In this document: one piece after another, positions 14,981 through 24,299 of the stretch | Numbering within the stretch: the stretch's first letter is position 1 | Layout: each line of letters begins with the position of its first letter | Assembly (NCBI GenBank): GCA_029007885.1 | Contig: JAQXIR010000168.1 | Coordinates: forward strand, 1 to 44,324 | DNA: 44,324 nucleotides | From: Lachnospiraceae bacterium | Lineage (GTDB): Bacteria; Bacillota; Clostridia; Lachnospirales; Lachnospiraceae | Reading direction: 5' to 3' | Notes under the pieces: generated by a model | What the model saw: only the letters and a program-made list of their open reading frames with translations | Database searches by the model: none | Told to the model about the DNA's origin: nothing | Position numbers and translations under genes: made by a program

Positions 14981-16837
14981 ATGTGTGGAATAGCAGGGTT
15001 TTGCAATAAAGAGATTGACCAAAAGACAGTTATTTTGCAAATGAATCAGCAGATGTATTACAGGGGTCCGGATGCAGGAGGATTCTTCCTGGATGAGGGC
15101 ACCGGGGTAACTTTAGGGCACAGGCGTCTTTCTATTCAGGATATTTCACCACTGGGTGCACAGCCCATGTATTCTGCTGATCAAAGATATGTCTTGGTTT
15201 ACAACGGAGAAATTTATAATGCAGACATATTAAGAAAAAGTCTGCTCGAAGAACATAGAGTCACAGAATTTAAGGGAAGTTCCGACACGGAAGTTCTCTT
15301 AGAGGCATGTGTAGCTTATGGATTAAAGAATACTTTAGAACGTTGCAAAGGAATGTTTGCACTGGCTCTTTACGACAGGAAGACAAAAACATTACAACTT
15401 GCAAGAGACAGGGTTGGAGAAAAACCCTTATATTATGGCATAGTAAACCATCATTTCGCATTTGCATCAGATCTCTCTGCTTTAAAACAGATACCGGGAT
15501 TCCACAATCCGATTAGTCAGGAAGCATTGGGAATGTATTTGCGATATGGTTTTATTAAAGCACCATACTCTATTTATCAGGACATCTACAAAGTGCTTCC
15601 CGGAACAATCCTCACCATAGAATATCCATATGAAAAAGCGAAAAAGGAATCGTACTGGTCGCTTGAGGAAGTTGCCACAAACGGCAGAAAAAATCCATTT
15701 TGGGGTACCTACGAAGAGGCTGTCAAAGAATTAGAAAGACTATTAAAAACAGCTGTCAATAGTCAGATGATAGCAGATGTGCCTTTAGGGGCGTATCTTT
15801 CCGGTGGCATTGACAGTACGGTCATTGTATCTTTGATGCAGAGCATAAGTGAGAAAAAGATTCGTACATTTACCATCGGCTTCGAGGATGCTCAATATAA
15901 TGAAGCGGATTTTGCGAAAGAAACAGCAGATTATCTGGGGACAGAGCACCGGGAGATGTATGTAACGGAGGAAGAACTAAAAAATGTAATTCCAAAGTTA
16001 GCGTCAGTCTATACAGAGCCGTTTGCAGACAAATCGCAGATTCCGACGTATTTATTAAGCAAATTGACAAAGGAACATGTAACGGTCGCATTAAGCGGAG
16101 ATGCCGGAGACGAATTGTTCTGCGGCTATAATACCTATGATAAGGTCGGAAGGCTCTGGAATCAAATCAGCAAAGTTCCTTATGGTATTCGAAAGCAGGC
16201 GGGTAAAATCCTGCTTTGCACCCCTTTCGCACAAAAGGACAAATTTTACCGAATCGGTCATTGCCTTCAGGCGGAGCATATTGCAGGGTTACAGGAAGCA
16301 GTCTGCTATGATACAACAGAACTTTATAACCAATTGATAAAGATTCCTTATCAAAAAACAGACTACTGTTTTTGGGAAAATGATATAAATGATATGATGC
16401 TGCAAGATCTGATGGAATATCATCCGGACGATATTTTGGTAAAAGTTGACCGGGCGGGAATGGCAGTATCGTTGGAAAACCGTGTTCCGATGCTGGATAA
16501 GGATGTAGTGGAATTTGCACTGTCCCTTCCGCTTTCTTTCAAATATGAGAATGGAGTCAGCAAACGAATTTTAAAAGATGTGCTTTATAGCTATGTTCCG
16601 AAGGAACGGATGGAACGTCCTAAAAAGGGATTTTCCGTACCGCTTCAAAAATGGATGTCAAACGGCATTGTCAGAGAATGGGCAGAAGACATGATTATGT
16701 GCAGTACACTGGCAAAAGATGATATATTGGATAAAGAGACTATGCAAAAAGCATGGACACGCTTTTTAGAAACAGGGCAGAACAAGAGTCTTGTATATTA
16801 TCTTGCCATCTTAGAACAATGGTATAGGGAATGGTAG
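14981..16837 (+). CDS. AsnB-type glutamine amidotransferase, likely sugar-uronate amidating
   Basis: This 618-residue protein has the class II glutamine amidotransferase domain with nucleophile Cys2 (MCGIAGF; the N-terminal Met is removed), RGPDAGG and YNGEIYN, followed by the ATP-pyrophosphatase synthetase domain with SGGIDS at 274-279. The general family makes asparagine. In O-antigen clusters, close relatives such as WbpS amidate uronic acids. Its position directly after TviB/TviC-like genes and between glycosyltransferase genes points to amidation of GalNAcA. AAAGGG lies seven bases before the ATG. A housekeeping asparagine synthetase cannot be excluded from sequence alone. Confidence 0.88.
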   Translation: MCGIAGFCNKEIDQKTVILQMNQQMYYRGPDAGGFFLDEGTGVTLGHRRLSIQDISPLGAQPMYSADQRYVLVYNGEIYNADILRKSLLEEHRVTEFKGSSDTEVLLEACVAYGLKNTLERCKGMFALALYDRKTKTLQLARDRVGEKPLYYGIVNHHFAFASDLSALKQIPGFHNPISQEALGMYLRYGFIKAPYSIYQDIYKVLPGTILTIEYPYEKAKKESYWSLEEVATNGRKNPFWGTYEEAVKELERLLKTAVNSQMIADVPLGAYLSGGIDSTVIVSLMQSISEKKIRTFTIGFEDAQYNEADFAKETADYLGTEHREMYVTEEELKNVIPKLASVYTEPFADKSQIPTYLLSKLTKEHVTVALSGDAGDELFCGYNTYDKVGRLWNQISKVPYGIRKQAGKILLCTPFAQKDKFYRIGHCLQAEHIAGLQEAVCYDTTELYNQLIKIPYQKTDYCFWENDINDMMLQDLMEYHPDDILVKVDRAGMAVSLENRVPMLDKDVVEFALSLPLSFKYENGVSKRILKDVLYSYVPKERMERPKKGFSVPLQKWMSNGIVREWAEDMIMCSTLAKDDILDKETMQKAWTRFLETGQNKSLVYYLAILEQWYREW

Positions 16838-16841
16838 AACG

Positions 16842-17954
16842 ATGAATATTACAATCTTTATAGCACATATGGCTTTAGGTGGTGCACAGCGGGTGTGCGT
16901 TAATCTGGCAAATGAATTTGTCGCACAGGGACATCAGGTAACAATTCTGGTTCTGGATCTTGACCGGGATCATGATGTCCATACACACTTATTGGATAAA
17001 AGATGCAGAATCGTTTCATTGGGAGTCAGCCGTATCCGCTATGCTGCAATACCGATGATAAAATATATAAGAAAGGAAAAACCTTCTTTTCTTATGATTT
17101 TTGGCAACGAGATGGCAATTATATTAAACAAATTAAGAAAACTGCATTTGATTCATGTAAAAATGATTGTTCGTGTTTTGAACAACTTAAATATTTCGCT
17201 GAGTAAAGAAGATCATATTTCACCAATTGTTGAAAACTATCTAAAGAAAGCACAGCATAACCTGTCGGATATGGAGCATTTGATTGCTCAATGTAAAGGA
17301 ATGGAGAAAATGCTTATAGAAGGCGGTTTCTCCTCACCCGATAAGATAACGGCAATTTATAATCCGGTAAGCGAACACATAATCAATGCAGTCAACCGTT
17401 CTAAAAAGGACAAACAGGAGAATCCGGTAGAACAAATCGTATTTATCGGAAGAATTGATCCTCAGAAGAATCTGACGCATCTGGTTAAAGCGTTTTCAAA
17501 AGTACATGAAAAAAGACCTAATACGATTTTGCGTTTGATTGGGGATGGGAATTCCAGAAACTCTATTGAAAAATGTACAGAAGAGTTGGGATTGGCAGAT
17601 TGTGTCAGAATAGAAGGAATTAATCCGCATATAGAGGAAGTTTATAATGAAGCCGATGTTGTAGCACTTTCTTCCGAATACGAGGGAATGCCGAATTGTC
17701 TGATTGAAGCTATCGGAGTGGGAATTCCGGTTGTTTCCTATGACTGTCCGTTAGGACCCAGTGAAATCATAGAAGACGGCGTAAACGGCTATCTTGTGCC
17801 ATATAATGATATCGATGCGTTAGCACAGAAACTGTTGCTTGCTTTGGAACGAAATTGGAATCCACAGGAAATCAAAAAGACTTGCGATAAGTTTTTGGTA
17901 AAGAATATCGCCAATAAGTACCTTCAGGTTTTCGAAAAGGTAGAAAGAGAATAG
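16842..17954 (+). CDS. GT4 glycosyltransferase
   Basis: This 370-residue GT4 enzyme has the N-terminal FIAHMALGGAQRVCVNLA pattern and the donor-site motif SSEYEGMPNCLIEAIGVG followed by DCPLGPSEIIEDGVNG. It differs from the other cluster I GT4s in having DCPLGPSE in place of DCPCGGP, so it probably uses another donor or acceptor. It begins four bases after the amidotransferase stop with only a weak ribosome site, suggesting translational coupling. The next gene follows after three bases. Confidence 0.85.
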   Translation: MNITIFIAHMALGGAQRVCVNLANEFVAQGHQVTILVLDLDRDHDVHTHLLDKRCRIVSLGVSRIRYAAIPMIKYIRKEKPSFLMIFGNEMAIILNKLRKLHLIHVKMIVRVLNNLNISLSKEDHISPIVENYLKKAQHNLSDMEHLIAQCKGMEKMLIEGGFSSPDKITAIYNPVSEHIINAVNRSKKDKQENPVEQIVFIGRIDPQKNLTHLVKAFSKVHEKRPNTILRLIGDGNSRNSIEKCTEELGLADCVRIEGINPHIEEVYNEADVVALSSEYEGMPNCLIEAIGVGIPVVSYDCPLGPSEIIEDGVNGYLVPYNDIDALAQKLLLALERNWNPQEIKKTCDKFLVKNIANKYLQVFEKVERE

Positions 17955-17957
17955 ACA

Positions 17958-18863
17958 ATGAACAGAAAAATCGACACATTTTTAAAGAATCCGCAGTACA
18001 TTATGACCTCGCTGGCATCGAGAGGATTTTTAAACTGGATTCCCGACAGCATATATATTAAAATTCTTTATAGGCTTATTTTAGGGGAAAAGTGTAATTT
18101 AAAAAATCCTGTTACTTATAATGAAAAATTACAATGGTTAAAACTTCACGACCGTAAAGATATTTATTCGGTCATGGTTGATAAGTATCGGGTAAGAGAT
18201 TATATAGCACAAAAACTGGGAGAACAATACCTGATTCCACTGCTTGGTGTATATGACCGTTTTGAAGAGGTTGATTTTGATACTCTGCCGGATCAATTTG
18301 TAATGAAATGTACGCATGATTCAGGAAGCGTCATTATTTGTAAAGATAAAGAGATGCTGGATATCAAAAAGGTACAAAAAAAACTGGAAAAGGCAATGAA
18401 ACGCAGCTACTATTCTGCATATCGCGAATGGCCCTATAAAAATGTAAAACCGCGAATTATTATAGAGAAATTTATGGTGGATGAGTCCGGAGATGACCTC
18501 AAGGATTATAAGGTAATGTGCTTTGGCGGAAAGGCACAAATTATTGAGACGCATGAGAATCGTTTTACAGCGGGGAGAGAACACACACAGACTTTCTATG
18601 ACAGAGACTGGAAACAACTTCCGATTATACAGGAGGGATTGAATCCGGTATCGGAAAAAAGGGAAAAACCGGCTTTGATGGATGAGATTTTGCGATTGTC
18701 AGAAGTATTGTCCAAGGACTTGAAGCACGCAAGAATCGATTGGTACATCATCAATGGAAAGCCTTACTTTGGAGAGATAACATTTTATGACGGTTCAGGG
18801 TTTGAGGCATTTCCGAGAAAAGAAGATGAGATTTTTTTGGGTAACTTAATCCATCTTGAATAA
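17958..18863 (+). CDS. TupA-like ATP-grasp protein (first copy)
   Basis: This 301-residue protein matches the TupA-like ATP-grasp family, named after a teichuronopeptide biosynthesis protein of alkaliphilic Bacillus. Family landmarks are NPVTYNEKLQWLKLHDR, VDKYRVRDYI, FVMKCTHDSGSVIICKD (nucleotide-binding strand), DYKVMCFGG and the metal-binding end YFGEITFYDGSGFE. ATP-grasp folds join a carboxylate to an amine or thiol, so it may attach an amino acid or similar group to a glycan; this is inference, as many such proteins are only annotated as glycosyltransferase-like. A second copy is at 36345. Its neighbours are a GT4 and an MBOAT. Confidence 0.82.
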   Translation: MNRKIDTFLKNPQYIMTSLASRGFLNWIPDSIYIKILYRLILGEKCNLKNPVTYNEKLQWLKLHDRKDIYSVMVDKYRVRDYIAQKLGEQYLIPLLGVYDRFEEVDFDTLPDQFVMKCTHDSGSVIICKDKEMLDIKKVQKKLEKAMKRSYYSAYREWPYKNVKPRIIIEKFMVDESGDDLKDYKVMCFGGKAQIIETHENRFTAGREHTQTFYDRDWKQLPIIQEGLNPVSEKREKPALMDEILRLSEVLSKDLKHARIDWYIINGKPYFGEITFYDGSGFEAFPRKEDEIFLGNLIHLE

Positions 18864-18876
18864 AAGGGGAAAAAGT

Positions 18877-20583
18877 ATGCTGTTTAACTCATATATATTT
18901 ATCCTCATATTTTTACCAATAGCTATTCTTGGCTATTATCTGATTAATAAGACACAGAGGTATCATTTGGGACTGCTGTTTCTGGCAGTAATGTCTTTGT
19001 GGTTTTATGCGTATTTTAATCTCTCCTATCTTAAGATTATTCTAATATCTGTATGTATTAATTACACAATGTCCTTTTTGCTGGTAAAATGTTCAAAGAC
19101 ATCTTATAAGAAGTGGATATTAGGGTCTGATATTATATGTAACTTGGCAATACTTTTTTATTATAAGTATTTTGATTTTTTCATCGAAAATATCAATCAG
19201 CTATTCAAAACAGAATATCATACACTGGAAATTTTACTTCCGCTCGGAATCAGTTTCTTTACATTTCAGCAGATTTCTTATATTGTAGACTGCTATCGAG
19301 ACAACGATAATTTCTGCGCTCCGATAGAATATATAGCGTATGTAACATTTTTTCCGCAGCTGGTAGCCGGACCAATTGTGCTTCACAGTGAATTGGTGCC
19401 GCAATTACAGGATCGAAAGAGAAAGAAGATTGACTATTCCTATATGGCAAAGGGAGTGTATTCTTTTGCTCTGGGATTGGCAAAAAAGGTTCTGATTGCA
19501 GATACCCTCTCGCTTTTTGTCAATCAGGGATATTCCCAGATAAAATATTATGACAGCACCAATTTGTTAATAACATCCCTCTGCTACACGCTTCAGATTT
19601 ATTTTGATTTTTCCGGGTATAGTGATATGGCTATCGGATTAGGATATTTATTCCATATAGATTTGCCGTGTAATTTTCATTCCCCTTACAAATCAGCAAC
19701 AATCGGTGAATTCTGGAAACGGTGGCATATGACATTAACCCGCTTTTTCACACAATATGTATACATTCCGATGGGAGGAAACAGAAAAGGAAAAATCCGT
19801 ACACAGATAAACCGTTTTCTGGTTTTTCTCTTTAGCGGTATATGGCATGGAGCAAACTGGACTTTTATCTTGTGGGGTGTGCTGCACGGAATCGCAGTGA
19901 TTTTTGACGACTGTTTTGAAAAGTATATTAAAAAGATTCCTAAATGGATAACGGGTGCTCTTACATTTTTATTTGTGAATTTTACCTGGATTTATTTCAG
20001 AGCATCTTCTATCAGGGAAGCCAATCAATTTATAAGGAACATATTTACAAGAGGTTTCGGCGGTATTTCAAAAGACTTTATTGATATCCTTGGACAACAG
20101 ACGGAGATGCGTATCATTCTGAATCTGGTACCGGATGCCGGACAGGAAATGTTTTTACTGCTGTTTTTTGCGGTGATGCTGGTTCTGCTTTTGCTTAGTG
20201 TATTCTTAACAAAGAATACGCAGGAGAAGGTTCGTGTATTTACGTTTTCGGGAAGAAAAATGGCAGTCTCCCTTATTTTGCTGGTATGGTCCATCCTATC
20301 TTTCAGCGGAGTAAGTGAATTTCTTTACTTTAATTTCTATGCAAGTTTTTATGGAAAAGAAAAAAGAGAAAAAATGGTTTCAAAAATTCATAGTCCTGTT
20401 TATACTGTTGCTGCTGATTCCTGCAGTGATCATTATCGTTATGGATCCGTATTTCCATTATCATGGCCCGATTGCCGGAATCTCCTATCGGCTAAGAGAA
20501 GAACGATATACGAATCCGGGAATTGCAAAGAATTTTCAGTACAATGCTGTAATTGCCGGAACAAGTATGACGAAAAATTTTAA
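18877..20583 (+). CDS. MBOAT-family O-acyltransferase with anomalous C-terminal extension (first copy)
   Basis: This membrane-bound O-acyltransferase (AlgI/DltB/PatB type) would pass acyl groups across the membrane to a glycan. About 11 helices are visible, with GEFWKRWHMTLTRFF and the catalytic histidine motif SGIWHGANWTFILWG. The ATG at 18877 has AGGGGA six bases upstream; the track start at 18856 is a TTG inside the previous gene. The recognisable protein ends at EFLYFNF (487 residues, base 20337), the usual family end. The open frame then runs 81 more codons through the next gene, giving a cysteine-rich sequence that looks like out-of-frame translation. A lost stop codon (TAT in place of TAA) or a single missing base at the junction would explain it. 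Confidence 0.88.
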   Translation: MLFNSYIFILIFLPIAILGYYLINKTQRYHLGLLFLAVMSLWFYAYFNLSYLKIILISVCINYTMSFLLVKCSKTSYKKWILGSDIICNLAILFYYKYFDFFIENINQLFKTEYHTLEILLPLGISFFTFQQISYIVDCYRDNDNFCAPIEYIAYVTFFPQLVAGPIVLHSELVPQLQDRKRKKIDYSYMAKGVYSFALGLAKKVLIADTLSLFVNQGYSQIKYYDSTNLLITSLCYTLQIYFDFSGYSDMAIGLGYLFHIDLPCNFHSPYKSATIGEFWKRWHMTLTRFFTQYVYIPMGGNRKGKIRTQINRFLVFLFSGIWHGANWTFILWGVLHGIAVIFDDCFEKYIKKIPKWITGALTFLFVNFTWIYFRASSIREANQFIRNIFTRGFGGISKDFIDILGQQTEMRIILNLVPDAGQEMFLLLFFAVMLVLLLLSVFLTKNTQEKVRVFTFSGRKMAVSLILLVWSILSFSGVSEFLYFNFYASFYGKEKREKMVSKIHSPVYTVAADSCSDHYRYGSVFPLSWPDCRNLLSAKRRTIYESGNCKEFSVQCCNCRNKYDEKF

Positions 20584-21418
20584 GACCTCGGAATTAGATA
20601 TGCTGTATGGGACTACTTCCGTAAAGATGCCGATTCCGGGCGGAAAACTGCCGGACATCAGGGAAATATTGGATATATCATTTAAAAATCAGAAAGAAAT
20701 AGACCTGGTTATCATCAGCTTGGATATTGACCGGCTGATTCTAAGCGCAGAGGAAAGAAATGATGAGACAAAGCCGGATTTTCTATATGATGATAATTGG
20801 CTGAATGATGCAGGATATTTATGGAATAAGTCTATTTTGGTTCATGATTGCCTGGGCAACCTGAAAAGAACGCTTCAAAAAGAACCATCTATGACATTTG
20901 ATGAATATTCGTCTTTTTCATTTGAAACGGGAGAAAAAACTGTTTTGGAAAAGTATTACCGCAGAGATGATATTGTGGAGGAAAAACCGTTTACTGCGGA
21001 AGATAAAGAATTGGTTTCGCAGAATGTGATGACAAATTATGCGACTTTAATTGAGCAAAACCCACAGACAGAATTTCTCTTTTTTGTTCCGCCGTACAGC
21101 GTGGTATTTTGGGATGATTTATTTCGAAACGGTGATGTGGAGAGAATTTTATCGGCGGAAGAAGAAGCCATAAGGATTCTGCTGCAGTATGATAATGTTA
21201 AGGTATTCTGCTTTAATGAAAAACAGGAATGGATCTGTAACTTAGATAACTATTCCGACAGTATGCATTATACCGGGGATATTAACTCTGCTATACTGCA
21301 GGACATGCATGAGGAAGCATATAGGATCAAAAAGGATGATTTGACAGAACATATTGAAGAGAGCCGTCTCTTTTTTAAAAATTATGATTATGATATAATA
21401 TGCGGTAGTCAACCATAA
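20339..21418 (+). CDS. SGNH-like acyltransferase partner of MBOAT (first copy)
   Basis: This 359-residue protein has an N-terminal signal anchor (FIVLFILLLLIPAVIIIVM) and an extracytoplasmic SGNH-like domain: the Ser is in VIAGTSMTKNF, and the Asp/His pair is in DSMHYTGD near the C terminus, with FLFFVPPYS in between. Such proteins (AlgX/AlgJ/DltD-like) accept acyl groups from an MBOAT and hand them to a polymer. No good ribosome site precedes any candidate start (GTG 20315, ATG 20339, ATG 20351); ATG 20339 lies at the end of the MBOAT core, suggesting coupling. It overlaps the MBOAT reading frame by 245 bases, which is unusual. Confidence 0.78.
   Translation: MQVFMEKKKEKKWFQKFIVLFILLLLIPAVIIIVMDPYFHYHGPIAGISYRLREERYTNPGIAKNFQYNAVIAGTSMTKNFKTSELDMLYGTTSVKMPIPGGKLPDIREILDISFKNQKEIDLVIISLDIDRLILSAEERNDETKPDFLYDDNWLNDAGYLWNKSILVHDCLGNLKRTLQKEPSMTFDEYSSFSFETGEKTVLEKYYRRDDIVEEKPFTAEDKELVSQNVMTNYATLIEQNPQTEFLFFVPPYSVVFWDDLFRNGDVERILSAEEEAIRILLQYDNVKVFCFNEKQEWICNLDNYSDSMHYTGDINSAILQDMHEEAYRIKKDDLTEHIEESRLFFKNYDYDIICGSQP
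21391..21399 (+). promoter_or_regulatory. Extended -10 promoter before fkbH-like gene
   Basis: TGATATAAT is a perfect extended -10, 35 bases before the next ATG. No convincing -35 box is visible at 17 bases (T-rich). It could give the FkbH module its own transcript. Confidence 0.5.
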
Positions 21419-21433
21419 AAGAGGAACATAGGA

Positions 21434-23212
21434 ATGAGAGAACTGGAATATCCATTTAATAGCGAGTATATCTTAAAAAAATCTAAGAGTATCAAGAAAC
21501 AGCTTTTGGCAGAACAGACACAGAGAGTGCCCAAAAAGATTGCGGTTCTTGGTGGAAGTACCACACATGATATCATCCGTATGCTGGAAGTATTCTTATT
21601 GGACAACGGCATCAGCCCGTCTTTTTATGAATCGGAATATGGTATGTATTGGCAGGATGCCATGTTTGAAAATGCAAAACTGCAGGAATTTTCACCGGAT
21701 ATCATCTATATTCATACAAACAACCGGAATATCACGGATTATCCGTCTATTTCAGATTCCGCAGAAGAAGTGGAGCAGAAATTAGAAAACGTGTACCATC
21801 ATTTTGAGGTTATGTGGGAAAGACTGCGGGAAACTTATCACTGCCCGATTATACAGAATAATTTTGAACTGCCCTTTTACCGGATATTGGGAAATAAAGA
21901 TGCATCAGATATTCACGGAAGAATCCGTTTTTTAAACAGACTAAATGAAAAACTTTACCGATATGCGGAAACACACGACAATTTCTTTATTAATGACATC
22001 CAGTATTTGTCTGCCTGCTATGGTCTGGATAAATGGTCGGACCCTTTTTTCTGGCATATGTATAAGTATGCACTTTGCCTGCCTGCCATCCCATATCTGG
22101 CATTTAATATCAGCAATATTATAAAATCAATTTACGGCAAAAATAAGAAGGCATTGGTACTGGACCTTGACAATACACTTTGGGGAGGAATTGTCGGAGA
22201 TGATGGAGTTGAGAACCTGGAAATCGGACAGGAAACATCAATGGGACAAGTCTTCATGGAGTTTCAGAATTATGTGAAGGAACAGAAAAAACTGGGGGTA
22301 TTGTTAAACGTCAATTCTAAAAATGAGTATGAGAATGCACTTGCCGGATTGAACCATCCGGATGGTATTTTAAAACCGGATGACTTTATTATCATCAAGG
22401 CAAATTGGGAGCCAAAGAGCAAGAATATAGAGGAAATTGCCCGGGAACTCAACATTTTGCCGGAGTCTATGGTATTTGTGGATGATAATCCGGCTGAGCG
22501 CGAGATTGTAAAATCTCAGATACCGGGAAGTGCCGTTCCGGAAATTGGCACACCTGAGCAATATATTCGGATTTTGGATCATAGCGGATTTTTTGAGGTA
22601 ACAAAACTGTCCGAAGATGATATGCATCGAAATGAGATGTATCAGGCAAATGCACTGCGGGCGAAACAGCAGAATTCTTTTGCAGACTACGGAGAGTATT
22701 TGAAATCACTTGAAATGAAAGCACAGATTGGACCGTTTGAGCCGATTTATATGGCAAGGATTGCACAACTCACAAATAAGAGCAACCAATTTAACTTGAC
22801 GACACGCAGATTCAGCCAAAGCGATATTGAGAGTATTGCAGGAGACCCTTCATACCTTACTTTTTACGGGAAATTAGAAGATAAATTTGGGGATAACGGC
22901 GTTGTGACCGTTGTGATTGGAAGGAAAGAGGGAGCGACACTGCATTTAGAATTGTGGCTGATGAGCTGCAGGGTATTAAAACGGGATATGGAATATGCTA
23001 TGATGGATTGTGTTGTGGAAGCATGTCAAAAAGCCGGTATCCATACTATCTTAGGATATTATTTTCCGACTGCGAAAAATGCCATGGTAAAAAACTTCTA
23101 CGAACTGCAGGGATTTATAAAAGAATCTGAGGACGAGTCCGGAAATGCCGTATGGAAATATGAAATACCGGATATCTATGAAAAGAAGAATTCCGTAATA
23201 GATGTCCTGTAA
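21434..23212 (+). CDS. FkbH-like HAD-family protein (glyceryl-ACP forming)
   Basis: This 592-residue protein has the three-part FkbH layout: an N-terminal SGNH-like region (VLGGSTTHD, about 38-46, to 230), a HAD domain with LVLDLDNTLWGG (Asp244, Asp246) and FVDDNPAERE, and a C-terminal GNAT-like domain (about 445-580; LTNKSNQFNLTTRR). Characterised FkbH proteins take 1,3-bisphosphoglycerate, remove the phosphate and load the glyceryl group onto a partner ACP. A dedicated ACP gene lies one gene downstream, which strongly supports that role. In polyketide pathways this feeds methoxymalonyl units, but no polyketide synthase is here; the MBOAT genes on both sides suggest the acyl group ends up on a glycan. 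Confidence 0.88.
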   Translation: MRELEYPFNSEYILKKSKSIKKQLLAEQTQRVPKKIAVLGGSTTHDIIRMLEVFLLDNGISPSFYESEYGMYWQDAMFENAKLQEFSPDIIYIHTNNRNITDYPSISDSAEEVEQKLENVYHHFEVMWERLRETYHCPIIQNNFELPFYRILGNKDASDIHGRIRFLNRLNEKLYRYAETHDNFFINDIQYLSACYGLDKWSDPFFWHMYKYALCLPAIPYLAFNISNIIKSIYGKNKKALVLDLDNTLWGGIVGDDGVENLEIGQETSMGQVFMEFQNYVKEQKKLGVLLNVNSKNEYENALAGLNHPDGILKPDDFIIIKANWEPKSKNIEEIARELNILPESMVFVDDNPAEREIVKSQIPGSAVPEIGTPEQYIRILDHSGFFEVTKLSEDDMHRNEMYQANALRAKQQNSFADYGEYLKSLEMKAQIGPFEPIYMARIAQLTNKSNQFNLTTRRFSQSDIESIAGDPSYLTFYGKLEDKFGDNGVVTVVIGRKEGATLHLELWLMSCRVLKRDMEYAMMDCVVEACQKAGIHTILGYYFPTAKNAMVKNFYELQGFIKESEDESGNAVWKYEIPDIYEKKNSVIDVL

Positions 23213-23234
23213 CCGCAGTATAAGAGGAAAGGAT

Positions 23235-24260
23235 ATGAAACGTAAAAAAGCAGTAAAAATTATTTTGTTTATTTCTATTTTCCTGATTTTGCTGACAGGG
23301 GTTTCCTACATTGTCAGAACTAACGGCAATGCCAAAAATAGATTTGCGGGATTCTATGCAGAACCTAAGGACTCCATTGATGTATTAATGTTTGGCGCGA
23401 GTCCGGTGGGAACTTCTTTTTCTGCCGGGTATATGTGGGGAGAATACGGATTTACTTCTTATCCATTATCAACTAATACACAGCGACCGAAAGCAATTCG
23501 TTATCTTTTGGAAGAGGCATATAAATATCAGAATCCGGAAGTAGTTGTAATCGATGTAAGAATGTTTACTTACGAAGATGAAGAAATGGCGGAAGACGAA
23601 GCACATATCAGAGAAGTGACCGATAATATGCGGTATTCCCTGCAACGAATAAAAACAATAAATGCCCTGACTGAAAAAATGGACAATGTCTATACATTCT
23701 ATTTTGATATTTTTAAATTTCATTCTAACTGGAAAATGCTCTTTCTGCCGGAAGAACTTGCAAAATTCGCGTATTGCAAAAAGGATTTGCATAAAGGATT
23801 TGAACATCCCGAAACCATCATGAAGCATGACACACCGCCTTTGGTAAAGACAAACGAACAGATTTCGATTCCGCCGGAGCAGGAAAACTATTTAAGAACA
23901 CTGTTACAATATTTAAAGGAACAGAATCAGCAGGCCCTATTTGTAGTGACACCAAGCGTAGATACGAAAGAATACCATGAAAAGATGAACTATATGGAAA
24001 ATATTGTACGGTCTGAAGGATTTCAGTTTCTGAATATGAATGAGTATTATGAAGAAATGCAATTTGATTTTTCGACAGATTTGATGGATGGTGTGCATAC
24101 CAATACATTGGGGGCAAGGAAAGCCTCAAATTTGCTTGGGGAATATCTGCAACAGAATTACAGCCTTACAGACAGAAGAGATGCAAAGGGCTATGATGCC
24201 TGGAATGAAAGTTACAAAGAATTTATGGAAATATATAATAAGATGAAAAACGTTGAATAA
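23235..24260 (+). CDS. SGNH-like acyltransferase partner protein (second copy)
   Basis: This 341-residue signal-anchored protein (IILFISIFLILLTGVSYIV) carries an extracytoplasmic SGNH/DltD-like domain. The N-terminal block is LMFGASPVGTSFSAGYMWGEYG, followed by VVVIDVRMFTYEDEEM, and the Asp-His end is LMDGVHTNTLGARKAS. The pattern is typical of proteins paired with MBOATs in Firmicute capsule loci. The ORF-track start (23202) lies inside the previous gene; GAGGAAAGG just before the ATG at 23235 fixes the start. It lies between FkbH and the ACP, and the second MBOAT follows the ACP. The catalytic Ser is less certain than in the first copy. Confidence 0.78.
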   Translation: MKRKKAVKIILFISIFLILLTGVSYIVRTNGNAKNRFAGFYAEPKDSIDVLMFGASPVGTSFSAGYMWGEYGFTSYPLSTNTQRPKAIRYLLEEAYKYQNPEVVVIDVRMFTYEDEEMAEDEAHIREVTDNMRYSLQRIKTINALTEKMDNVYTFYFDIFKFHSNWKMLFLPEELAKFAYCKKDLHKGFEHPETIMKHDTPPLVKTNEQISIPPEQENYLRTLLQYLKEQNQQALFVVTPSVDTKEYHEKMNYMENIVRSEGFQFLNMNEYYEEMQFDFSTDLMDGVHTNTLGARKASNLLGEYLQQNYSLTDRRDAKGYDAWNESYKEFMEIYNKMKNVE

Positions 24261-24262
24261 TA

Positions 24263-24271
24263 TGATACAAT
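24263..24271 (+). promoter_or_regulatory. Possible extended -10 promoter before the ACP gene
   Basis: TGATACAAT lies 29 bases before the ACP start, within a TATGATA-CAA-TATCATA inverted repeat. No -35 box is seen, so this is tentative. Confidence 0.4.
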
Positions 24272-24299
24272 ATCATAAACAGATATTTGGGAGGAAATT

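Noticed and set aside
18877-24260. D-alanine esterification (dlt) operon
   Set aside because: MBOAT and DltD-like proteins are present, but no DltA-type adenylation enzyme is seen and an FkbH-like protein replaces it.
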